Part shown: positions 53,734 through 63,807 of the stretch, in pieces
Numbering within the stretch: position 1 is the first letter of the stretch
Layout: each line of letters opens with the position of its first letter
NCBI RefSeq assembly: GCF_037893015.1
Contig: NC_133658.1
Coordinates: forward strand, 18,286,268 to 18,350,267
Direction: 5' to 3'
DNA from: Macrotis lagotis
Lineage: Eukaryota > Chordata > Mammalia > Peramelemorphia > Peramelidae
DNA length: 64,000 nt
Notes under the pieces: generated by a model
Told to the model about the DNA's origin: nothing
Databases searched by the model: none
The model's input: only the letters and a program-made list of their open reading frames with translations
Position numbers and translations under genes: made by a program

Positions 53734-54050
53734 ATAATAATAGCAACAATAGCAATAATAATATTTGTCCTTTATTTTGAAAAAGAGCATGACATCAGGG
53801 AGGTGATGCCCTGACAAACACACGAACTGGATTTGAATGGGGAGGCTGTGTTAGGTCCCCAGCCTCACTTTCTCCTCCAGAGTCATCTGGGTCCAGTGGC
53901 CAGAGATGTGTCAGGATGGAGATGGCCCTGGATGTGAGGCAATCAGGGTGAAGTGACTTGCCCAGGGTCACACAGCTAGTACGTGTTGGAGGTTGGATTC
54001 AAACTCTCATCCTAAAACCAGTGCTCCATCCACTGCGCCATCTAGTTGCC
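53734..54050 (-). mobile_element. SINE-C with TSD
   Basis: taggcatttgct (53722-53733) and taggtatttact (54051-54062) flank a full element: (aat)n tail, catgacatcagggaggtgat, cactttctcctccagagtca, cactgcgccatctagttgcc. Confidence 0.95.
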
Positions 54051-54136
54051 TAGGTATTTACTGTATATTTATGCTGTATAGATTTAATGTTTACTTGCCT
54101 CCCTTATTGGAATTAAATTCTTTCTGTGGGTCAGTT

Positions 54137-54268
54137 ATGAAGGAAAGAGGAAAAGAAAGAAGGAAGGAAATTGGGGAAGGAAGGAGGAGAGGAAAGAGAA
54201 AGGAAGGTGAAGAGAGAAAGAGGGAAAGGGAGAAAGGAAGGAAAGAAGAAAAAGAAGGGAGAAAGGGA
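54137..54268 (+). repeat. Polypurine (GGAA)n tract
   Basis: About 130 bp of pure or nearly pure G/A. Confidence 0.95.
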
Positions 54269-54317
54269 AATAAGCATTATCTCAACACTTTAGTGCCCCT
54301 CTAAACATTATCTAGAC

Positions 54318-54410
54318 ATTGCTGAAACCATCCAGTCCAGGGAGCTCACTACCTCACAAAGTCATGTTTGACTTTGGGGCATCTTCAAGTGTTTGGAACA
54401 TTTTTTTTTT
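54318..54410 (+). repeat. Repeat G fragment
   Basis: aaccatccagtccagggagc, tcactacctcacaaagtcat. Confidence 0.45.
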
Positions 54411-54917
54411 TTACTGGAGAAAATGTCTTGGGTCTCTTTAAAAAGGTTTCCTTAAAAATGTCATCCAGGCTTGCAATTAGTCACTTCTTTACCAGGTACT
54501 GTCTGCCTATTATTTAGAACACTTGATCTATACTGACATGTTCTTACCCTTCAGATCTCCCCCCAGATTTCCATATCAACTCCAAAGGCTTCCATCTTTC
54601 CCCACCATCAGAATTTTGTGCCCACCACAATTCAGATTACGATCAATTGATTTCCATTTCAGACTGGGGCTGGATAGAACCTTGGATGCCTTGACAAGAC
54701 TTGGGACATTACCTCCTGTCTAGAAATTCTCTCTTATCAGGACTTATTTTCTGGGAAGGTTTCCACAGATGATGTATCCGTCTTCTCATCTGAATTCTGA
54801 TTCACTTACTAAGGTTGTTTCTTAACCATGCACTTGTCCTTTTACTTCCTTGGGAATAAATTGAGTCCACATGGATCATAAGTAGGGGACTCTGTTCCTG
54901 AAGAAAGAACCTCTTGG
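54411..54917. other. Unassigned
   Basis: No repeat or gene recognised; the 66-codon frame 54523-54723 has no known motif. Confidence 0.35.
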
Positions 54918-55110
54918 CATCACAGGAGCAGAGTCAGAGCTGGAAGGGAGCTCAGAGGGCACCTCCGCCAACCACTCACTTTACAAAGGAACACATTTGT
55001 TAGCTGAGAGGCTAAGGGACTCATCTCAGGGTTCAAAGGCAGGAAGGGAGAGACCAAGGATTTGAACCCAGAACCTCTGATTTTAAGAACAGAATTCTTT
55101 TCATAGTATG
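54918..55110 (-). mobile_element. MIR-F
   Basis: cagagctggaagggagctca, ccaaggatttgaacccagaa. Confidence 0.7.
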
Positions 55111-55281
55111 AAATTCTCACAATCATCCCAAAGGGTAGAGAGGCAACCTAACCAGTGGGTAGAATGCTATTCCTGAAGTCGGAAAGAGCTAGACTTGAAT
55201 TAGATTAGACATGAGCTGTGGCATAGTGGTTGTGACATCCTCCATAACCTCTAAGCACATTTGTTCAAAAGGAATCAGCTC

Positions 55282-55434
55282 TGGTAGCTAGGGCACAGTA
55301 GCCCTGGAGTCAGGAGGACCTGAGTTCAAATCCAGCCTCAGACACTTAATCATTACCTAGCTGCATGACCTTGGGCAAGTCACTTAATTCCATTGCCTTG
55401 CAAAAAACAAACCAACAAGCAAACAAAATAAGTA
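55282..55434 (+). mobile_element. SINE-A with 10-bp TSD
   Basis: gaatcagctc at 55272-55281 and 55435-55444. The head is shortened (gctagggcacagtagccctg), the rest is complete to cattgccttgcaaaaaacaa. Confidence 0.94.
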
Positions 55435-55684
55435 GAATCAGCTCAAGAAAGCCTTCACTGGCAATATCTCAATGGAAATGTAACTGTGGATGCAGAAAAA
55501 CATCATTATAAAGACAGAAGAGGGGGGAAGTCCACAAGCTATTGGTTCCATGTCAGATAGGGCAACAATCATTTTAATGACAATGACCTGAGGCTGAGGA
55601 GAGACCTGGATTAAATACAGTCAAGGGTGGAGGTGTGATGTTTCTCAACCTGGAAGGATCCTAATTTCCAAGATACTTTTAAAA

Positions 55685-55725
55685 AATTGTTCAGTCTTTT
55701 CTATTGTGTCTGACTCATTCCTTAA
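55685..55725 (-). mobile_element. SINE-B tail fragment
   Basis: cttttctattgtgtctgact: antisense SINE-B end. Confidence 0.65.
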
Positions 55726-55728
55726 TTC

Positions 55729-55910
55729 AAAGGCAGCAAGGTGGTTCAGTGCCCGTGCTGGAAGACCTGAGTTCAAATCCAGTCTCAGACACTTCCTAGC
55801 TGAGTGATCTTGGGCCAGTCACTTAATCCTGATGACATTGCTTTCAGGGTCATCTCCCCAAATCAAGTGCATCTCCCTGATGTTTTTGAGAATGAAGGAT
55901 AAACGACAAC
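55729..55910 (+). mobile_element. SINE-C with internal deletion
   Basis: aggcagcaaggtggttcagt, gttcaaatccagtctcagac, then gggtcatctccccaaatcaa jumps to ctgatgtttttgagaatgaa. About 110 bp of the SINE-C body is missing. Confidence 0.88.
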
Positions 55911-55911
55911 T

Positions 55912-56060
55912 TAGTCCAAATCTCAGAAATTTAGCTGTGTGACCCCAAGCAAGTCACTCTTAGCCCCAGTTTCTTCCTCTTAAAAATACAGGTAATAATA
56001 AGACTCACTTCTCACATTTGTTATGATGATAAAAATGAGACAATGCTTGTAAGTACCATT
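55912..56060 (+). mobile_element. SINE-D relic
   Basis: agctgtgtgaccccaagcaa, ccccagtttcttcctcttaa, aaaatgagacaatgcttgta. Confidence 0.65.
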
Positions 56061-56106
56061 CTTTCTGGCTATACCTCTGCAAGCAATAAAATTGGTACAA
56101 AGAAAA

Positions 56107-56252
56107 CTTTCTTTTTGCAAGGCAATAAGGTTAAGTGACTTGCCCAAGGACATACAGTTAAGTGTGTATTAAGTGTTTTAGACTGGGTTTGAACTCAGGT
56201 CCTCCTGATTCCTTAGAGACTTAGTGGCTTTCTATACCAACTAGCTGCCCCC
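56107..56252 (-). mobile_element. SINE-A
   Basis: tttgcaaggcaataaggtta, gacttgcccaaggacataca, gaactcaggtcctcctgatt, caactagctgccccc. Confidence 0.9.
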
Positions 56253-56639
56253 ATTCCCATACTTCTTTTTGCTGGATTTGACACATCCATTTTAATGTGT
56301 AGCCCATGGAAAGTCACTTAACCTCTCTGACAGTCAGGTGATTCTGGACCATATGATCATAAGCTGTGATAGATTATAATCTGTTTTCACAATAGGAGCA
56401 AATCGTAGATCTTACAGATATGTATTGACATATTTAAAAAGGACATGAAAAAACCAAGAAAGCATTAGAAAAACTACTACCTCATGCTACCACCCTATCA
56501 CAAAACCCTTTCTTCATTCTAAATAAACAAAATATTTCAGTCATTTTCAATTATCAAGGCTCTTTTCCTTTTTCCCAACTCCTCAATCTAAATGGGGGAA
56601 AAGAAAAAAATAACAAAACCTTTGCATATGCATAATCAA
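56253..56639. other. Unassigned
   Basis: A possible MIR CORE scrap at 56310-56350 (aagtcacttaacctctctga); otherwise nothing. Confidence 0.35.
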
Positions 56640-57458
56640 AAATATTTTATATTATCCACATTAAAAATGGATATTGCAATTTATATACTGGTCACTCATC
56701 TTTTGGTCAGAATGCAGCTACCATTCATCATCATGGGACTCATAGAATCATGATTGATCATTGTATTATTTGAAGCTTTTAAGTCTTTTAGAATTGTTTA
56801 TTTTGGGGTAGCTAGGTGGCATAGTGGATGGAGCACCGGCTCTGGAGTCAGGAGTACCTGGGTTCAAATCCAGCCTCAGACACTTAGTAATTACCTAGCT
56901 GTGGGGCCTTGGGCAAACCACTTAACCCCACTGCCTTGTAAAAAAAAAAAAGAAAACCATAAAAAATTGTTTATTTTTACATTAGCAATTAGAAAAGTTC
57001 TCCTGGTTCTGCCCCTTCCTTCACTCTACATTAGTTCCAGCAAATCTTCTCAGGTTTCTCTGAAAACATTTCTTTCATCATTTCTTATAGTACATGAGTT
57101 TTTAATTACATGCATGTATTTGAATTTGTTCAGCTATCCCCCAGTTGATAAGCACCCCCTTCAGTTTCTCATTTTTCCCCACTACAGAAAGAACTATAAT
57201 AAATATTTTAGTGCATATGATTATTTTCCTTTCCTTTGATCTTTTTGGGGGTTATATGCCTATAATGGCAGCAGCTGGGTGACTCAAAATACTCACACAC
57301 ACGGTAGTTTACGTATGTGCATGTGTTTGCATGGATTTGTGTCACTTTTTTGTGTATCCTTCCAAACTTCTTTCCAGAACAACTGGAACAACTCACAGTT
57401 TCACTAACAGAGCATCAATCTTCTCAAAGTCCCACTGTTGTTACCTTTCTTTCTTATT
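56640..57458 (-). mobile_element. L1 ORF2 end, antisense, up to the gap
   Basis: Parallels the copy at 48960-49340: ctcctggttctgccccttcc, catcatttcttatagtacat, ttgttcagctatcccccagt, ccagaacaactggaacaact, cactaacagagcatcaatct. An insert with acacacac at 57265-57345 is foreign to L1. The 161-codon plus frame 56754-57239 is SINE plus antisense L1. Confidence 0.82.
56805..56964 (+). mobile_element. SINE-A with 13-bp TSD in L1
   Basis: aattgtttatttt at 56792-56804 and 56965-56977. gggtagctaggtggcatagt head, aaaccacttaaccccactgc and an A12 tail. Confidence 0.95.
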
Positions 57459-57558
57459 NNNNNNNNNNNNNNNNNNNNNNNNNNNNNNNNNNNNNNNNNN
57501 NNNNNNNNNNNNNNNNNNNNNNNNNNNNNNNNNNNNNNNNNNNNNNNNNNNNNNNNNN
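57459..57558. other. Assembly gap, exactly 100 N
   Basis: A round 100-N run, usually a placeholder of unknown size. It separates L1 from a minisatellite, a plausible place for an assembly break. Frames reading across it are meaningless. Confidence 0.99.
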
Positions 57559-57690
57559 ACTCAAAGTGTTCTTCCTTCTCAGATTTTCTATGTGTGAAAG
57601 TTCCCCTGCCCCACCCCACCTTAGCTCTGAACATTTTTATTCTAAGTTTTCTCTCACTTCTGATGTTTGGGTCCTTCCAGGGTTGCCATT
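57559..57690 (+). repeat. Degenerate 30-36-bp minisatellite, left part
   Basis: Units around tagctctgaacatttttatt, ctaagttttctctcacttct, gatgtttgggtccttccagg, of the same type as 58533-58775. Its left edge is hidden by the gap. Confidence 0.55.
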
Positions 57691-57691
57691 G

Positions 57692-57991
57692 ACAGCTAGG
57701 GTCGTACAGTGGACAGAGCACTGTCCTTGGAGTCTGGAGAAGGGGAGTTCAAATCCAACCTCAGACGCTTGCCATTTATTTAGCTGTATGATCTTGGGCA
57801 AGTCACTTAACCTTGCTAGCCTTGCATCCAGGACCATCTCCAGTCTTCCTGATTCATATCTGGCCACTGGACCCAGATGGCTCAGGAGGAGAAAGTGGGA
57901 CTGGTGACTTAGCACAGCCCCTCACTCATATTTGCTTGTCAAGGCATCGCCTCCCCTGATGTCATGATTTCCTTCAAGAATGATTATCATC
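57692..57991 (+). mobile_element. SINE-C, split by L1 in its tail
   Basis: cagctagggtcgtacagtgg, gagttcaaatccaacctcag, ccaggaccatctccagtctt, cctgatgtcatgatttcctt. The (atc)n tail resumes after the L1 at 58518-58533. Confidence 0.93.
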
Positions 57992-58517
57992 TGGAACACT
58001 ATTGTTGTATTAGAAACCAGGAGAGAAGGGAATTCAGGGAAGCCTGGAAGGATTTGCATGAACTGATGCTGAGTGAGATGAGCAGAACCAGAACAGTGTA
58101 CACCCTAACAGCAACATGGGGGCAATGATCAACCTTGATGGACTCACTCATTCCATCAGTGCAACAACCAGGGACAATTTAGGACTATCTGTGATGGAGA
58201 ATACCATCTGTATCTAGAGAAAGAATTGTGGAGTTTGAACAAAGATCAAAGACTATTACCTTTAATTAAAAAAAGTTATCTTATATAATTTTGCTATCTC
58301 TTATTCTTTATTTTTCTTCCTTAAGGATCTGTTTTCTCTCTAACCACATTCAACTTAGATCAATATAGAGCATGGAAACAAAGTAAAGACTAACAAACTG
58401 CCTTCTTTGGGGGGTGGGGGAGGGAAGCAAAATTAGGGGGAAAAATTGTAAAACTCAAAATAAATAAAATCTTTCTTTTATAAACAAAAAAATTCAATAA
58501 ATCTAAAAAAAAAAAAA
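57992..58517 (+). mobile_element. L1 3' end with A-tail and 15-bp TSD
   Basis: 526 bp, 5'-truncated, flanked by agaatgattatcatc (57977-57991) and agaatgatcatcatc (58518-58532). tgaactgatgctgagtgaga, gagcagaaccagaacagtgt, agagaaagaattgtggagtt, then the 3' UTR and two A-runs. Confidence 0.93.
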
Positions 58518-58532
58518 AGAATGATCATCATC

Positions 58533-58775
58533 ATCCAGTGCTGACCTTTTTGTTTCAAGTTTCTCCTGGCTCTGAAATTCCCTGTTCTCAGACCCTCTCC
58601 AGCTATAACATTCTAAGCTCTTAGCTTTCTCCAAGTTCTGACATGGTTCCAATGCCCCTCTCTGATATCTCTTTCTAAGGCCCCCTCCAGCTATGATATT
58701 CTGGGCTCTAAGCTTCCTCCCACCTCTGACAATCTCTGTTCTAAGGATCCATTCAGCTCTGATATTTAATGAGTA
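58533..58775 (+). repeat. Degenerate 30-36-bp minisatellite, right part
   Basis: Six or seven units of the form ttctaaggccccctccagct plus atgatattctggg; all diverged. The unit resembles the MIR-F tail (aaggttccttccagctctta at 47050), suggesting the array grew from a MIR end. Confidence 0.75.
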
Positions 58776-59299
58776 AAAGTGAATTTTTGTTCAGGTTTCA
58801 GCTTCCCTCTGATAAAAAGCTTCAAAGGCAGACCCTCAGATGAATACATTATCTCCTGGATATTCTCCTTGCTTTTCATGACTTTTTCTTTGTGAAGAAC
58901 AAGCCCCTAGGTGACATATGGGAGCAGCTATTAGCCTCGGTCATCCATCATGTCTCCTAAGCAGATGATATAATCGAGCCAACATCCATTTCTTTGAGCA
59001 GAGTGATTGGATTTTGAAAATTGCTGCAGCTGCAGGGAACACTTGGAAGTGATTTGATAACAAGTTAAAGACATGCAAGCAGTGCAGGAAGCTGGGTGGT
59101 GAGTTGAGGGGAGAGCCTGGCACTCACACAAACTGTCTAAATTGCCCCCAGTGCCCTGCATTGGCTCCCATAAATGAGGCTAACTACTCTGATATTTTGA
59201 CTATTTCCCAGTTGATAGGAATTTAATCCCTAAAAGAAAGTATATCTAGAATGGTCCATTGTAATACATCCATGTGACTTTTAAATGAACCTTCCTCCT
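58776..59299. other. Repeat-free block, candidate conserved non-coding sequence
   Basis: Best candidate of its kind here: 58870-59110 has no repeat words, retains CpG (attagcctcggtcatc, taatcgagccaac), and holds E-box-like ttgctgcagctgcaggg and ttgataacaagtt. No persuasive open frame on either strand. Confidence 0.35.
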
Positions 59300-59405
59300 T
59301 TCTGAACTTCAGTTTTCTCATTTCTAGCATGGGGAATAATAATAGTTTTTCTCCTGCATTATGTTGCTGAGAGGAAAATGCTTGGTAAATCTTAAAGGTG
59401 CTGAA
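59300..59405 (+). mobile_element. SINE-D / MIR relic
   Basis: gaacttcagttttctcattt, ggaataataatagtttttct. Confidence 0.55.
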
Positions 59406-59494
59406 GATGTGTTTAATTCAAGTTGAGTTGTCAGATTATTTAGGGACTAGCAAAAACCAAACACAAGAACCTCCCCCGCCCAGTCCCAAATAGA

Positions 59495-59690
59495 TCTGCC
59501 TGCATTCTATAGTGGAGGAAGTAATGTGAATTATATATAAATAAGTCCCCTGAGGTGGAATCTGAACTGTATTATGAAGGAAATTCGGGATTTAGCAAAG
59601 AAGTGCATGTTGTTTGAGCACAAGATTACTTGGCATGGTTGAAGGGGGGTGCTATGAAATTAGAAAAGCAAGCATGAGAAAGATGTGGGG
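59495..59690 (-). mobile_element. LINE-X 3' relic
   Basis: tgcattctatagtggaggaa, gaatctgaactgtattatga, aggaaattcgggatttagca; weak. Confidence 0.4.
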
Positions 59691-60448
59691 GGGGGTTACT
59701 AATGTTATTATATTATTATTACTCTTCTGCCTTAGAGCACACTAATGTAGCTTAATACAAAGGGTCAGACCTTACTAGGAAGCCGAGGAATACTTCAGGC
59801 CATAAATGACCTTGCTGAAGAGGGGCTCAGCTTTTCTGATTCTCTGAATTCTCATGAATATTACAATGTAATTGGATCATATATAATTCAGGAAGGGATG
59901 TGCAGTCTGGTGGGGGGAGGGTGGCCTTTTCTCAGTCATGGTGCATTTCATTCTATTCTAGGACTAGTATTCTAGGTAAGAATGAGAAACAGAAATATAG
60001 CAAGGAATCTCATTTTTGCCATGGCTTGCTCCAGCATGGTCTTTGAAATCATGTTCGGGAACCATTCCTCCTCTCCCCCTCCTTCCACATTTGTCCCTGG
60101 AGCTTGCCAGCCATGTGGTGTATTTACCTGTCTAATTGAGCATCATTTGTATCTATCTGAAAGACCTGGAGGTGTCCTTCTGCTAGCAAAACTACACACA
60201 ACATGGGAGTGGTACTGGATGGGGAAGCCAGAAAAAAAGATGAAGAAGGTACAGCAAAGAGAGATGTAGAAGTCCCCCAAACAAAGCTAAAAGGGCACCC
60301 TCTGGGGCCCTGCCAATTGCTCCTCTGATCAAAGGGCAGGTTAGGCAAACTTAGATCTTTGCCAAGTTGGCAGTCCTTCTACCTTCAGCCAGACTGGGCC
60401 AGAAGACGAGCAGGGGATTCAATCTCCAATCAGTATCGTATGACTATA
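59691..60448. other. Repeat-free block, candidate conserved non-coding sequence
   Basis: 59735-59890 (agcacactaatgtagcttaa, ttctcatgaatattacaatg, taattggatcatatata) and 60000-60300 look unique. The 95-codon plus frame 59982-60269 has no domain I recognise. Confidence 0.3.
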
Positions 60449-61026
60449 GATTTGACCTGGAAGAAACCTCAGAGGCCATCTGATCCAATTTACCCAGTTT
60501 ACAGATGAAGAAACTGCGGCCTAGAGAGTTTAAGTAACTTGGTCAAGTTCAAGGTCCCACCTAGTAGAGACCAGATTGGGGCTTACATTCTCTGACTTCC
60601 CATCCAGGAACTCCATGACAACAGAAACCTTGCCAGGAGAGCTAAGTCATTCACATTTACCAACTTTCTATTGAGTAAAACAAAGACTTGAACCCAGGTC
60701 TTTCTCACTCCAAGTTAGTGCTTGGCCAAGGGCTTGGTTGAGCTTATTTATCCACACTCATCCAAACTCTAAGAGCCCTCAGTGCTATGTAATAAAATGG
60801 GGATCATATGGGAACATGGGTTTAGGGATGGAAAGGGATTATGAAGTCAGGATTGTGGAGACTGAGCAAAAGAGAACTGTAATCTTATAATTAAAGAAAC
60901 TAAGGCACAGAGAGGTCAAGTCACTTGCCAAAAGTTACCCCGAGGCAGTGTGTAGAAATGCTGACATTCAGTCCTGGTCCATTGACTCCTAATCCAATAT
61001 ACTCCCCATTCTACCATGTTGCTTTG
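60449..61026 (-). mobile_element. MIR-F copies (two, plus a scrap)
   Basis: 60449-60620: gaaacctcagaggccatctg, cagatgaagaaactgcggcc. 60670-60725: acttgaacccaggtctttct. 60870-61026: aaagaaactaaggcacagag, tcaagtcacttgccaaaagt. Confidence 0.7.
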
Positions 61027-61160
61027 GAAAGATAGCAACAATAATGATGACTATGATAACACAAAAATGATGATAGCAAATATTTCTAAAATACTTTAAG
61101 ATTGCAAAGTGCTTTGCATGTATTATTCCATTTGACCCAGGAATTTCATAATTATGGAAA
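61027..61160 (-). mobile_element. SINE-D
   Basis: aacaataatgatgactatga, aagattgcaaagtgctttgc, gtattattccatttgaccc. Confidence 0.75.
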
Positions 61161-61807
61161 TAGTAGAGTATCCATCTAGCTCAGACCTTCCTTTGCCAGA
61201 TGAGACACCTGAAGGCCAAAGATGAAAAATCCTGACTCTGGATATGGGGCCAGGACCCCATCCCCATGGAGAAGGATGAGGGTGTGTCTTCAAACCTGTA
61301 GGAAACCTTAGTCTGAGAACCAGGAGAGTATGTTTCTTGAAGAAGAGAAAAGGGTCAGCTTCCCTGCTTCTTTATTAGCCCATGGGAGGAAGCATTTTCT
61401 CATTGATGAAGGATGAAGGGGGGCTGTGCACTGAGTATCTCTGTGGTCAAGAAATCTCCTCTCACCCCCATTGCAGCAACAGCCTTTTTTCTCCTCACTT
61501 CTTTTCAAAGCCTCTTGCTGACTCATGACTTTTCTTTCTAGAAGGAAGAAATATCAATAATTGATGTTAAGATTCCAAGACGAGCAATGCACAATATGAT
61601 GCATTCCTGACCTCAATATCTTGCTCATTGCCGAAGCAAGCTTCTGGCTTTGGGGGAGCTTTCTAGTGCTGTTCATCTGGTCCAGTTGCTGGAAAGTCTT
61701 ATGGAAGGTCAATAATTTTTAATGCTCCAATACAGATTGATATAATAATGTCTCTATTTCAAAGCTCGGCATTGGAATAACAGTTCAAATTTTGTTTTAG
61801 ATATTGA
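61161..61807. other. Unassigned; candidate conserved block at 61560-61790
   Basis: No repeat recognised. 61570-61790 keeps CpGs (caagacgagcaatgc, attgccgaagcaagc, aaagctcggcattgg) beside AT-rich words typical of enhancers (ataatttttaatgctcc). Confidence 0.3.
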
Positions 61808-61848
61808 GTCAGTCAATTTGACAAGCATTTAAATACCTACTATGTGGG
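61808..61848 (-). mobile_element. LINE-X 3' end
   Basis: gagtcagtcaatttgacaag, catttaaatacctactatgt. Confidence 0.65.
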
Positions 61849-61859
61849 CAAAAAGTCCA

Positions 61860-61960
61860 CATGGTATAGTGAAGAGCAAGTCGGGTTTGATAGCAGAGAG
61901 ACTTGAGATCAAGTATTAGTTTTATCATAAGGCTATGATACATACCCATCAGGTCATATA
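61860..61960 (+). mobile_element. MIR head fragment
   Basis: atggtatagtgaagagcaag, gagacttgagatcaagtatt. Confidence 0.5.
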
Positions 61961-62030
61961 ATCATCAGGCTCTAAGTTGGTCATGAGATCAGGACAAAAC
62001 ATCCTAATCATTAGAGTTATGCGTAAGTAT

Positions 62031-62245
62031 GATTGATGAAGTGGATAGACTTCCAGACCCAGTCAGGAGGAGTCATCTTCTTGAGTTCAAATCCAACTTC
62101 AGGAGCTGTGTGACCCTGAGCAAGTCACTTCATCCTGTTTTCCTCAGTTTTCTCTTCTGGAAAATGAGTTGGTGAGCCACTCTAGTACCTTTGCCAAGAT
62201 AACTCCAAATAGAATCATAAAGAGTTAGACATAGCTCAGTAATAA
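62031..62245 (+). mobile_element. SINE-B
   Basis: tgaagtggatagacttccag, gagttcaaatccaacttcag, cctttgccaagataactcca, agagttagacatagctcagt. Confidence 0.88.
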
Positions 62246-62886
62246 AGAGAATGGGATGCCCCCAGGAAGTGGTGAGTTTCCTCTCTTGGGAGGTTCTTCA
62301 ATCTGGGATATGGACAATCAGAGACAGATGGAAGGGGCTTTTAATGTCATTTCAAATTACAATTTACAATGAAAAAACCAAGATCAGAAAGGAAGAGTCA
62401 CTAGGGTTAACAAGTTGCCCTGGTCTAAAGAAACCCTTGTTATGGGTTTTAGAAATTATTAGTGTTGCCTGAACTTGAATCCAAAGTTTCTGAAACTGTT
62501 GACTCAAGGTAGACATCCTATTTAAGGATAACAACTGATGATAGAATACAAAAGAAGTCTAAATAGAGTTCATTTGTTTATCTAGGGTTGAAACAAGTTT
62601 GATTTCTTTCTTTCTTGCATTCTTTATATTTCCAGATTGTCTAAGACCGCTTTCTTTTTAAATATGTCACATCTATTCTTTTCTTTCTCTTTCTAGGTCA
62701 CCATTTTCATCCTCTAATAACAAGAATACTGTAAGGACTATTAGCTGATCTTCCAATTTCCAAGTTTTTCACCCTACCAAGAAGTTGTCCTAAATGAAGT
62801 CTTGGGGTTCTTTATGTCACATGCTCTGATCTAACATTTCTAACAGTTCCTTATTTATTTATTCACACATTAACTTGTACTCTTAA
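62246..62886. other. Unassigned, MIR scrap at 62310-62420
   Basis: agatggaaggggcttttaat and aagagtcactagggttaaca suggest a worn antisense MIR-F. The rest is not recognised. Confidence 0.35.
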
Positions 62887-62960
62887 CCTGTCTTTTGAAG
62901 ACATCAATAATTGTCTCACTGTATAGCGAGATCAAATTACTGATGTCTTCAAAAGACAGG
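62887..62960. ncRNA. 74-nt near-perfect hairpin (miRNA-like or MITE-like)
   Basis: Arms cctgtcttttgaagacatca (62887-62906) and tgatgtcttcaaaagacagg (62941-62960) are perfectly complementary over 20 bp. With one mismatch and two single-base bulges the pairing continues inward (taattg with caaatta, tctc with gaga), leaving a loop of about 10 nt around actgtatagc. Size and shape fit a pre-miRNA or a tiny foldback transposon; transcription is unknown, so the type is tentative. No TA/TTAA flank duplication is obvious. Confidence 0.4.
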
Positions 62961-63119
62961 ATAGCCTTTTTCCCTACCGCCACCCAACTTGACTCCTCAG
63001 TTTTATCCATCCAAGTGTCTTCCCTCTATCATAAATTTAGCAAGGTCAGTCATAGATTAGACCTTTGCTTAGCATTTCTCTTAAACCTAAAATAACTTCC
63101 CCACCAATGTCATCTACTC

Positions 63120-63490
63120 AAATCCTACCCTTTCCTCAAGGTCAGTTTAGGTCCTAACCCTAACTTTCACTTATGACATCCATTCAAACATACATTTGTC
63201 CAAAATTCATTAAGAACTTAGTAGATGCAAGATATTAGGGACTTAAAGACAAAAACAAAAACTCTTCCTGCCTTCAAAACATTAATATTTTTAAGGGTTA
63301 AAATGTGTGCACAGAAGAGTAATACACTATATAGAAAGCAAATAAAAAAAGTATTTTTGGAAGGAACACTAAAAATTGGGGAAAACTGGGTAAGGCTAGT
63401 ATGAGATGACCCTAAGGAAGAGAAGGATGATGAGAGTGGAAGCTCAGGAGGTACTTCCTTCAAGACCTTTGCAAAGGGACACAGGTAGAA
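63120..63490 (-). mobile_element. LINE-X 3' third, with a plus-strand LINE scrap at its start
   Basis: 63188-63490: attcattaagaacttagtag, gggacttaaagacaaaaaca, cttcctgccttcaaaacatt, aaactgggtaaggctagtat. 63120-63180 (aaatcctaccctttcctcaa) is a plus-strand LINE 3' scrap. Confidence 0.65.
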
Positions 63491-63667
63491 AATAAAATAA
63501 TATGTTTGGGGAAACTGCTAATTGTCTCATGTGACTGGAAGACTGAGTTTGGAAGGGGACAATCATTGTCATCTTTATCATCATTTCCCTTAAAATACTT
63601 TATCCAGTTGGTAGCCATCACTAGGGTAACAGGAAGAAAGAAAAAAGGGAAAAAAGAAATTCACATG

Positions 63668-63800
63668 ATAACTTTATTCTGTATTTAATTGGAATACAAA
63701 GTTGTATCTAATAGATTTGTAGTTTCATGTGCAATTGTTATTTTATTATATTGTTGTGGAAATGCTGATTTTATTCCATATGTTAAAATAAATTAAAAAA
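63668..63800 (+). repeat. Repeat Z, 3' end
   Basis: gataactttattctgtattt, ctaatagatttgtagtttca, ggaaatgctgattttattcc, then A-rich tail. Confidence 0.6.
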
Positions 63801-63807
63801 ATTTAAA

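Noticed and set aside
56754..57239. 161-codon plus-strand open frame
   Set aside because: Fusion of a SINE-A and antisense L1.
57317..57907. 196-codon plus-strand open frame
   Set aside because: It reads through the 100-N gap and consists of antisense L1, unknown bases and SINE-C.
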